Assembly: GCA_947259685.1 (NCBI GenBank)
Contig: CAMYNC010000173.1
Span: 1 to 6,763 of the forward strand
Length of the DNA: 6,763 nucleotides
Source: an uncultured Desulfuromonadales bacterium
Lineage (GTDB): Bacteria > Desulfobacterota > Desulfuromonadia > Desulfuromonadales > Geopsychrobacteraceae
Direction of reading: 5' to 3'
In this document: positions 1 to 4,997 of the stretch, in pieces
Layout of the letters: the number at the start of each line of letters is the position of its first letter
Position numbering within the stretch: position 1 is the first letter of the stretch
The notes under the pieces: model-generated
The model's input: only the letters and a program-made list of their open reading frames with translations
What the model was told of the DNA's origin: nothing
Database searches by the model: none
Position numbers and translations under genes: made by a program

Positions 1-80
1 AAATAAAACTGGTTGAGCCAGCGACGATACAGCGGCATGAAGGCAAAGCCAACCGGGTTATTGATCGACGAAATCTGTAA
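1..80 (+). CDS. Possible 3' end of an unidentified plus-strand gene
   Basis: The frame beginning at base 3 is open from the window edge to a TAA at 78-80 and encodes about 25 residues ending in RVIDRRNL. The peptide is charged and looks like a plausible C-terminus. Its stop lies 20 bp before the -35 box of the tRNA promoter, a natural place for an upstream gene to end. I do not recognise the family. The minus strand is also open over this stretch in one frame (containing NNPVGFAFMPLYRRW), so strand assignment is uncertain. The fragment is too short to decide without sequence to the left. Confidence 0.3.
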   Translation, partial: IKLVEPATIQRHEGKANRVIDRRNL

Positions 81-100
81 GCAGAGACGGGGATTTATCC

Positions 101-129
101 TTGACAACCAGCGGAAGATACAACATAAT
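101..129 (+). promoter_or_regulatory. Sigma-70-type promoter of the tRNA-Pro gene
   Basis: A perfect -35 box TTGACA (101-106) is followed after exactly 17 bp by CATAAT (124-129), which matches the -10 consensus at 5 of 6 positions. The start point would fall near 136, about 14 nt before the mature tRNA 5' end. The stretch between the -10 box and the start (CCGCCACG) is GC-rich. In stable-RNA promoters such a discriminator goes with growth-rate (stringent) control; that this applies here is inference. Confidence 0.85.
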
Positions 130-149
130 CCGCCACGCGTTGAGATTGA

Positions 150-226
<77 letters not shown>

Positions 227-255
227 TTACAACGCAGAAAAAAGCCGCAGGATAG

Positions 256-290
256 AAAAGGGAAGCAGCCAATCGGTTGCTTCCCTTTTT
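256..290. terminator. Strong hairpin terminator after tRNA-Pro, possibly bidirectional
   Basis: The arms AAAAGGGAAGCAGCC (256-270) and GGTTGCTTCCCTTTT (275-289) form a 15-bp stem with one G-U pair around the loop AATC, and the stem runs into TTTTT. On the plus strand this is a textbook intrinsic terminator 30 nt after the tRNA. Read on the minus strand the same hairpin also ends in TTTT, so it could stop transcription from the convergent methyltransferase unit, whose last gene ends at 367. Confidence 0.9.
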
Positions 291-366
291 GCATTTTGAT
301 TGCGGAGGCAGACCAATGACCGCTAAAAACTTTCGAACTCCCTTTCCGAAAAAGTAGTCACGGGAA

Positions 367-696
367 CTATCGTGGTTGCAGTAAGAAAAAGTTGGCAACT
401 TCTTTAGCGAAGTCGGCTTCGCCATTTATTTCTTCCCTCTCCAGGAGGTAGTCAATATCACTGCCTTTGATGATGCAAAGACAGGCATAATCCGATCCTA
501 CCTGGACACTGAAGGAATTTTCGAGGGTGACTTCACCATCCATAAATTTGGGATCTTTTGATTCCTCGTAACCAAGAACCTTAATACCTTCCAGTTCAAG
601 CTCTTCTGCCATTCTTTTTGCGAGTAACATGTGCTTGCTAAACTTCTTTCCGGTTCGGTTTTGGCCCGAACCAAAATCTGGGGAAAACTGTTCCAC
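367..696 (-). CDS. Hypothetical 109-residue protein downstream of the methyltransferase
   Basis: I do not recognise the family. The protein is acidic and looks cytoplasmic: no signal peptide, no membrane segment, and about 20% Glu/Asp. A probable helix at residues 22-37 (MLLAKRMAEELELEG) is followed by alternating strand-like segments (KVLGYEE, SFSVQV, ACLCIIKG) and an acidic helical C-terminus ending FFLLQPR. It begins 9 nt after the stop of the methyltransferase gene on the same strand, so the two are almost certainly cotranscribed. The longest start is a GTG at 694-696 with no good Shine-Dalgarno site. An ATG at residue 23 (628-630) is an alternative that would drop a low-complexity N-terminus and leave 87 residues. 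A helper or unrelated passenger of the methyltransferase are both possible. Confidence 0.7.
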   Translation of the reverse strand: MEQFSPDFGSGQNRTGKKFSKHMLLAKRMAEELELEGIKVLGYEESKDPKFMDGEVTLENSFSVQVGSDYACLCIIKGSDIDYLLEREEINGEADFAKEVANFFLLQPR

Positions 697-705
697 GACT
701 TGCAG

Positions 706-1332
706 CTAAAGGCATTTCTGATAGACGCAAATGACACAATTAGATCCATCTTCCTGAATGTAATCATTGGTTTGTTCTTCAACCAGTGTCCAGAGTCCGC
801 TCCTTTCAATGCTATCCATTGATGTGCGGTAATTATCTTCCTCCCAGGCCCGATCGCGAACAGTAAAGCAAAGGTAGCCGCCAGGACTGGTAATGCGGAT
901 GAGTTCAGCGAAAGCTTCCGGGCCGATGTGGCCACAGGTAAATGTGCCGACACTGATGATTGCTGTGTAGCTATTATCTGCAAGGTCAAGAGGCCGCGTC
1001 AGATCTCCTTGATGCAACTTGGTATAAATACCTTTTGTTTCAGCTCGAGCCAGCATTTTTGCCGAGTAATCGAAGCCTTCGAGATTATGATAGCCATTCT
1101 GGTACAGGTAATCCCCGACCAGGCCGGTACCGCATCCGGCATCAAGGATTTTAGCGTGAGTATTTTCCAGGTGCCTGAGCAACTGCTGACAGGCAAGAGC
1201 CGGGGCTACGTAGCCCATTTCCTCAACCAGATCCTGGTCATACCGTTCCGCCCATTCATCGTAGGTACTTGCCAGTTCTTCCCTGGTTTTCGCATTAAGC
1301 ACTCTGTTGTGAATCTCTTTTCGTCTTTCCAC
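706..1332 (-). CDS. Class I SAM-dependent methyltransferase, METTL27/WBSCR27-like
   Basis: The 208-residue protein has the Rossmann-fold methyltransferase signature. Motif I, ILDAGCGTG, is at residues 62-70 and binds S-adenosylmethionine. The acidic end of strand 2 (GFDYSAKML, 86-94) contacts the ribose, GDL (109-111) fits motif III, and the motif around ISPGG-type turn SPGGYLCFTVRD (149-160) precedes strand 5. The N-terminal YDEWAERYDQDL segment (24-35) is typical of the WBSCR27-like group of small methyltransferases. These are soluble proteins with undefined substrates, so none is assigned here. The start is a GTG at 1330-1332, chosen because AGGAG lies 6 nt upstream. The length is normal for the group and the gene looks intact. 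The 109-residue gene follows 9 nt downstream. Confidence 0.92.
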   Translation of the reverse strand: MERRKEIHNRVLNAKTREELASTYDEWAERYDQDLVEEMGYVAPALACQQLLRHLENTHAKILDAGCGTGLVGDYLYQNGYHNLEGFDYSAKMLARAETKGIYTKLHQGDLTRPLDLADNSYTAIISVGTFTCGHIGPEAFAELIRITSPGGYLCFTVRDRAWEEDNYRTSMDSIERSGLWTLVEEQTNDYIQEDGSNCVICVYQKCL

Positions 1333-1338
1333 TGGTGA

Positions 1339-1343
1339 CTCCT
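1339..1343 (-). promoter_or_regulatory. Ribosome binding site fixing the GTG start of the methyltransferase
   Basis: On the minus strand AGGAG is followed by TCACCA and then GTG, giving a 6-nt spacing. There is no in-frame ATG near this position, so the Shine-Dalgarno match supports GTG initiation. Confidence 0.75.
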
Positions 1344-1428
1344 GAGACCGCTAATGGGTTGAGCACTGATAACTCACCCTGCATGTCTGAAAATACTCTG
1401 TAGAACATTGAAATGCCTTGGCAAACCA

Positions 1429-1440
1429 TTCGTGTACGAA
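1429..1440. repeat. Operator-like inverted repeat TTCGT-GT-ACGAA
   Basis: Two perfect 5-bp arms surround a 2-bp centre. The site overlaps the expected transcription start (about 1436) of the minus-strand promoter predicted at 1443-1471, where a repressor would block initiation. No regulator gene is adjacent, so the role is inferred from position only. Confidence 0.35.
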
Positions 1441-1442
1441 AG

Positions 1443-1471
1443 ATTCTCACAAAGAGACATGCTGGAGTCAA
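1443..1471 (-). promoter_or_regulatory. Candidate promoter of the methyltransferase unit
   Basis: Read on the minus strand, TTGACT (1466-1471, 5 of 6 to consensus) is followed after 17 bp by GAGAAT (1443-1448, 4 of 6). This predicts a start near 1436 and a leader of roughly 100 nt before the GTG at 1332. The -10 box is mediocre, which fits a weak or activated promoter. Confidence 0.45.
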
Positions 1472-1482
1472 CCGTTGTTAGC

Positions 1483-1501
1483 AGATAATTAGAGTTTATC
1501 T
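1483..1501. repeat. Small inverted repeat AGATAA-n7-TTATCT
   Basis: Two 6-bp arms separated by 7 bp lie just upstream of the -35 box of the minus-strand promoter at 1443-1471. The position would suit an activator, but the site is AT-rich and short enough to be chance. Confidence 0.2.
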
Positions 1502-2011
1502 CTTGATTTTTCGATCATCGGGAAAGATTGATATCACCGGCAAACCAGCGCAGAGCAGTTTTTTTGAGTGCTGGCGGATACGGTAGGAAGAGAAGGGCAC
1601 GTGAGAAAAAGATTTTCCCTTGACCTAATGACCTGCTAAACAGTGGCCACTGTCTCTGGAAGTTTTATGGAAATCCAGAGCGCAGCATAAAGCTAGCAAG
1701 AACATTTCGTAATTGCCGGCAGCGAATGGCTAAGCAGCTGGAGAATGTCTGCATACCTTTCGACTGCCTACGTTGTGAGCATTTCGACGCTCATCATCTT
1801 TTTTAACTTCTACTTCTCAAAATACTCGGGTGAGCTCTGGGGTGGTTTTCTTTGCGGAGATCTCCAGAGAGATAGTCAAACCGAGATCATCCGGAAGGGC
1901 AAGGCTAACCTCAACCTGATTATCGTCGCCAGGAGTAATTCTCAAGCGTTTTTGGAGAAAGGTGGAGAGCGAGGTCATAGAAGCTTCTCGCTGCAGGCAT
2001 GTGAATATTTA
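1502..2011. other. Non-coding stretch with no convincing gene
   Basis: The whole gap from 1333 to 2104 lacks a supported gene. The longest open frame (plus strand, 1745-2080) has an ATG only one base after GGAG, a composition unlike a folded protein, no recognisable domain, and runs straight through the dif-like site. It is best read as non-coding. Apart from the palindrome at 1640-1653 and the dif-like site at 2012-2039, I see no RNA gene, terminator or mobile-element end here. Confidence 0.6.
1640..1653. repeat. 14-bp perfect palindrome ACAGTGGCCACTGT
   Basis: The sequence equals its own reverse complement over 14 bp with no spacer. The length is typical of a binding site for a dimeric regulator and beyond what is expected by chance at one given place. 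It lies in the gene-free region about 360 bp from the dif-like site and is not close to any gene start, so no target gene can be named. Confidence 0.4.
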
Positions 2012-2039
2012 ACGTCGCATAAGATATATTATGTAAACT
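2012..2039 (+). other. dif: Candidate dif site (XerC/XerD recombination site)
   Basis: The 28-bp segment splits into a left arm ACGTCGCATAA, a central hexamer GATATA and a right arm TTATGTAAACT. From memory of published sites, the right (XerD) arm is identical to that of the Bacillus subtilis dif site. Overall 20 of 28 positions agree with Escherichia coli dif, including CGCATAA on the left, TATA at the end of the centre and TTATGT on the right. The inner arms form the expected imperfect inverted repeat (CATAA, 6 bp, TTATG). Chromosome-dimer resolution by XerCD with FtsK takes place at such sites in the replication terminus. The site lies in a gene-free region, as dif usually does. A plasmid Xer site or one end of an Xer-exploiting element is the alternative; no xer gene is in the window. 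Confidence 0.8.
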
Positions 2040-2104
2040 TACAGAATAGAGCAAGTTGTCACAGGTTTGATAATCCTTAAGAGTGTCAGGATAATTACCC
2101 CCTG

Positions 2105-3097
2105 TTAAAACAGGATCGTCCAGCCCTGTTTTTTAACCTGGCTCTTGGTGTAGGAAACCCCGTCGACCTTGAGGCCGGTTTTATTCAGCAGAGAAATAAT
2201 GCCGCCCTGGTTGCTGAGCTGCGTCCCCTGACCGGATAATTGTATTTTGACCGTTTCCCCACCAGTAACGATTTGACCATCCAGAAGTTCCTTGCGTTTA
2301 TTTTTGTCGACGATAGCCCAGCCGGACAAGTCGACCGCTTCTGCCGCCAGGTTGATCAGGGAGACTGTTTCCAGCCCTACGTCATGCCCCCCTGGATTGA
2401 CCAGAGCTGCGACGATGCGTACATCTGTGCTTGATGTTTCCCCAGGAGTAATTGCATGGCCGGTTTGATCATCGGTATGCCAGGCCTGCGATTGAAAAGC
2501 TAGGAAAATGCCCACCCATTGGTTCTGAGTTGGATAATGGATCAGCAGCGCGCCGTCCTGCCAGACGCCATCATCCGATTTAAAACGCTCAGCGTTCCCC
2601 TGATTCATATGAATGTCGTGTATTCCATTGCCGGGCAAGAAACCGAAATATTTATCCTTCCGGCCAGGTTCCGGTCCCCAGCGCGAACCGAAGGCGTAGA
2701 TCAGCGACTCTGAGTCGTGGAGCGCCCGTTCGATGAAATGGTCGATCTTTTCGTTAAGGTCGTTGTCCGGCCCTGGAACGTTGTATGGCAGAGCAACCAT
2801 CTTTTCTCGAAGGAATAAATTGCCGCGTATAAAGTCGAGGGCAATCCCTCCCGGCCCAGATGGCAAGGCGGTAAAGCCGAGGGACACTGCTTCGAGGCCC
2901 TGGATTAGTGGATGCTGAAATTGATCGTCGATAAAATACAAAAGTTCCGATGGGCTGAGCTTTGACTTGACGTTAATGGCGATCCGGTAGTCGGTGGTTT
3001 CGTCAATCAGGTGCACCTGGTAATGCGGGCTGCGTCCTGCCCCCAGGCGCTTTTGAATCGGACGCCCCTTGAGTACCCCATAACTTTTCACCGGCAT
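2105..3097 (-). CDS. DUF2278 (YukJ-like) protein with C-terminal lamin-tail-like domain
   Basis: The 330-residue protein opens with the DUF2278 hallmark YGVLKGRP (6-13), followed by HYQVHL (25-30), YRIAINVKS (37-45), LDFIRGNLF (88-96), AFGSRWGP (135-142) and the conserved core GIHDIHMNQGN (158-168). Then come DGVWQDGALLIHYP (176-189) and WVGIFLAFQSQAW (194-206). Residues about 225-330 form a beta-rich module (SLINLAAEAVDLSGWAIVD at 246-264), which matches the lamin-tail domain pattern common at C-termini of bacterial proteins. There is no signal peptide. The family has no established function. The clustered His, Asp, Asn and Gln residues could be a metal or catalytic centre, but that is inference. 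The ATG start is supported by GGAGGAA 6 nt upstream (3103-3109). The gene is complete and appears monocistronic. Confidence 0.88.
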   Translation of the reverse strand: MPVKSYGVLKGRPIQKRLGAGRSPHYQVHLIDETTDYRIAINVKSKLSPSELLYFIDDQFQHPLIQGLEAVSLGFTALPSGPGGIALDFIRGNLFLREKMVALPYNVPGPDNDLNEKIDHFIERALHDSESLIYAFGSRWGPEPGRKDKYFGFLPGNGIHDIHMNQGNAERFKSDDGVWQDGALLIHYPTQNQWVGIFLAFQSQAWHTDDQTGHAITPGETSSTDVRIVAALVNPGGHDVGLETVSLINLAAEAVDLSGWAIVDKNKRKELLDGQIVTGGETVKIQLSGQGTQLSNQGGIISLLNKTGLKVDGVSYTKSQVKKQGWTILF

Positions 3098-3298
3098 GAC
3101 AGTTCCTCCGAAAAAAAGATTTTCCAGCCAATGGTCCCGACCAGTGCCCGATGAAATATGCCCTGTAATGATTCATTAAATTCTACCAGTGATGCAGCAG
3201 AATACTACAAGACATATTGCTCCTTCCTATCAGCTTTAAACTGCAAAATCGTCTGATCGGCCATTTTTCCAACAATTTTCGACAAATAGCCCCGCTAT

Positions 3299-3320
3299 AT
3301 GCTCTCAAATGCTCACAAAT
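3299..3320 (+). repeat. Tandem 10-bp repeat upstream of the lipoprotein promoter
   Basis: ATGCTCTCAA (3299-3308) is followed directly by ATGCTCACAA (3309-3318), 9 of 10 identical, then AT. The repeat ends about 20 bp before the -35 box at 3340. A 10-bp period puts both copies on the same helix face, which would suit two regulator subunits. Chance duplication is equally possible. Confidence 0.35.
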
Positions 3321-3339
3321 CCGACGGCCTCCTGGGGAT

Positions 3340-3367
3340 TTGACATAAGCCAAAATTCCTTTACAGT
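3340..3367 (+). promoter_or_regulatory. Candidate promoter of the envelope operon
   Basis: A perfect -35 box TTGACA (3340-3345) is followed after 16 bp by TACAGT (3362-3367), 4 of 6 to the -10 consensus. The predicted start is near 3374, about 40 nt before the ATG at 3415. It is the only good sigma-70-like pair in the gap upstream of the lipoprotein gene. Confidence 0.5.
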
Positions 3368-3414
3368 TGTATTAAAGATATGTTTCTAACTGCCTTATTT
3401 AAGTAGAAAAAGCT

Positions 3415-3900
3415 ATGTTGAAGAGCAACCACAACAGAATCGTACTTGTCACCGTTTCATTCATCCTGATCGGCGCCCTATTATGCTCGCTGGCTGGCTG
3501 CGCATCCTCCACAAAGAAGGATTACGGCACCTGGCTGGGAGCGATTGGCGGTGGCGTGCTTGGTGGGGTTATCGATGATGGCGGGACCGGAGGGATTATC
3601 GTTGGGACCATCGCCGGTGGTCTGCTGGGGCGCATGATCGGTCATTATATGGATGAAAGCGATCGGAAAAAAGCTGCCGAGGCTTTAGAATCGACGGCGA
3701 CCGGAGCAACAACAACCTGGGTTAACGAAAGTAGTGGCGCCCAGCATAGCATTACCCCCAAAAGTGACATCTACGCGACACCCAGCGGCAATTGCCGGGA
3801 GTTTGAACAGGAAGTCTATGTCGACGGCAAACGCGAGGTTGTCACGGCTACGGCTTGCAAGCAGGCCCAGGAGCAGGACTGGAGCATCCGGGAAACCTGA
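3415..3900 (+). CDS. Glycine-zipper lipoprotein, 17-kDa surface antigen type
   Basis: The 161-residue precursor has a lipoprotein signal peptide: a basic start, a hydrophobic core (residues 9-25) and the lipobox LAGC with Cys29 as the predicted lipidated residue. Residues 41-76 form a glycine-zipper pair of hydrophobic helices (GAIGGGVLGGV and GTIAGGLLGRMIG), as in the Rickettsia 17-kDa antigen family (glycine zipper 2TM). The C-terminal part (about 99-157), with NCREFEQEVYVDGKREVVTATACK, matches the globular tail of these proteins, including two Cys (127, 148) that could pair. It should be anchored in the outer membrane, facing the periplasm. The exact role is unknown; relatives are linked to envelope integrity. 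The Shine-Dalgarno site is weak (AGAAAAAG). The next gene starts 26 nt downstream, suggesting an operon. Confidence 0.9.
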   Translation: MLKSNHNRIVLVTVSFILIGALLCSLAGCASSTKKDYGTWLGAIGGGVLGGVIDDGGTGGIIVGTIAGGLLGRMIGHYMDESDRKKAAEALESTATGATTTWVNESSGAQHSITPKSDIYATPSGNCREFEQEVYVDGKREVVTATACKQAQEQDWSIRET

Positions 3901-3926
3901 CGCAACCTCCAAGTTAATGAGCGGCT

Positions 3927-4946
3927 ATGACCAAGACCCTTACCAATCTCATAATTACCTGTCTGATTCTGGCACTGGTGGGTAATTTCGGCCAGCCCGA
4001 CCGAAGCTATGCAAGTCGCCAGATACCAAGCCCGCCCTCAGGATCCGCCTATCTCGATGACTATGACGGTGTGCCCGACAAGCCGCCGGACCGACACCGC
4101 AAAAAAGGGAGTAAGAAACGGTCCTGGGTCGCTCCGGCAATTATTGGCGGAGTTGCCGCCCTGGCTGCCCTTGGGTATATGCTCTCCCGTGAAAGCAAGG
4201 CCCCAGCGGACAGCGAAGAGCTTGAATCGGTCGATGAACCTGTGGAGCGCCTGCTGGAACAAGGCCCGCTACTGCCGCATCAGTTCAACATGAGCGCATT
4301 CGGTATCCGTTGTTTAATCAAAGGCGGCTGGCCGATCGTGGTCGACTATGAACAGACATCTGCCGGTTATGTGAATTTACAGATCAGTGCCAGGGGAACC
4401 GAAATCCTCACCTACCCCCTGCATCAGTTTATCGGCCTCGGTCGTCATCAGCTGCAGTTTACTTTACCCCAGGAGTTTGGTGATAGTTTAAAGCCGGCTC
4501 TGATTGCCGTTATGGCAACCAAGGACCCTTCAGGACAAGTCCCCCTCAGCGATTTCAGAATCTTCGCCCTCGGCATCGGTCCACGCGCGGTCGGTTCGGT
4601 GGCGATCGATGAAATCGATTTTAACCCTGACGCCATCCGGCCCCAGTATCAGGAGACGGCGCGCTACAAATTCCATTCAAAATCTGATTTTGACAAAGCC
4701 TCTGTTGAAATCATGAATGTCGATCAGGGTGATGACGGCAACCATATCCGCTATGTGGACCGAGAGTTGATTCCCGAAGGTGTGCGACAGGGGCAATGGG
4801 TGGGACTGCAAGAGCCAAGAGATTGGGACGGCAAAGACCGGCAAGAAAAGATTTCAATCGGTGCCCATCAACTTCAGGTGCGAACCTGGGACCTGGGTGG
4901 TGATTGGGTCGGTGCCTGGTCGGATACCCTGGTCGACGTTCAATAG
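3927..4946 (+). CDS. Unrecognised envelope protein with signal sequence, hydrophobic segment and beta-rich C-terminal half
   Basis: I do not recognise this 339-residue protein. Residues 1-29 look like a signal peptide (hydrophobic core 8-18, possible cleavage SYA/SR after 29). Residues 31-66 are Pro-rich and very polar, ending in the basic run RKKGSKKR. Residues 67-86 (APAIIGGVAALAALGYML) form a glycine/alanine-rich hydrophobic segment. After an acidic linker, residues about 115-220 and 223-339 read as two beta-sandwich-like modules. The second opens with a pattern (AIDEIDFNPDAIRP...ARYKF) resembling bacterial Ig-like or FlgD-type repeats, which is inference. The basic run before the second hydrophobic segment gives an ambiguous topology. 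The ATG has only a weak ribosome site (GAGCGG). It lies 26 nt after the glycine-zipper lipoprotein, so joint function in the envelope is likely. Confidence 0.8.
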   Translation: MTKTLTNLIITCLILALVGNFGQPDRSYASRQIPSPPSGSAYLDDYDGVPDKPPDRHRKKGSKKRSWVAPAIIGGVAALAALGYMLSRESKAPADSEELESVDEPVERLLEQGPLLPHQFNMSAFGIRCLIKGGWPIVVDYEQTSAGYVNLQISARGTEILTYPLHQFIGLGRHQLQFTLPQEFGDSLKPALIAVMATKDPSGQVPLSDFRIFALGIGPRAVGSVAIDEIDFNPDAIRPQYQETARYKFHSKSDFDKASVEIMNVDQGDDGNHIRYVDRELIPEGVRQGQWVGLQEPRDWDGKDRQEKISIGAHQLQVRTWDLGGDWVGAWSDTLVDVQ

Positions 4947-4997
4947 GCCCAATTACCCGGTAGCTGCATATCCGGCCATCTGTTGATAAGAACCTAA

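Larger units (their letters stand above)
3098..3414. other. Divergent intergenic region between the DUF2278 gene and the lipoprotein operon
   Basis: This 317-bp AT-rich gap separates divergently transcribed genes and should hold both promoters. On the plus-strand side a promoter is visible at 3340-3367, preceded by a tandem 10-bp repeat at 3299-3320. On the minus-strand side I see only the DUF2278 ribosome site. A TAGAAT that could be a -10 box (3179-3184) has no good -35 partner; the best, TTGTAG, lies 19 bp away. A 10-codon minus-strand ORF (3183-3215, preceded by AAGGAG at 3220-3225) is present, but its role is unsupported. Confidence 0.5.

Noticed and set aside
316..357. 13-codon plus-strand ORF preceded by GGAGG
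   Set aside because: It lies just after a strong terminator with no promoter of its own, and 13 codons carry no coding evidence. The ribosome site may be chance.
928..1338. 136-codon plus-strand ORF opposite the methyltransferase
   Set aside because: It is antisense to a gene with clear family motifs, and its own translation shows no domain or ribosome site.
1745..2080. 111-codon plus-strand ORF in the gene-free region
   Set aside because: GGAG lies only one base from the ATG, there is no recognisable domain and the composition is irregular. It covers the dif-like site, which is normally non-coding.
2101..2114. Inverted repeat CCTGTT-AA-AACAGG at the end of the DUF2278 gene
   Set aside because: The 2-nt loop is too small for a hairpin, it overlaps the stop codon and no U-tract follows on the minus strand, so it is not called a terminator.
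1606..3125. 13-bp direct repeat AAAAAGATTTTCC at 1606-1618 and 3113-3125
   Set aside because: It is short, A/T-rich and without flanking similarity. Chance or codon-free AT-rich sequence explains it.
3183..3215. 10-codon minus-strand ORF with AAGGAG upstream, possible leader peptide of the DUF2278 gene
   Set aside because: The spacing of 4 nt is short. There is no run of regulatory codons and no attenuator hairpin before the DUF2278 start.
4947..4997. Search for a Tn3 terminal inverted repeat before the transposase remnant
   Set aside because: GATAAG near 4985-4990 resembles the inner end of some Tn3 repeats, but no GGGG outer end lies 38 bp away and no partner copy is in the window.
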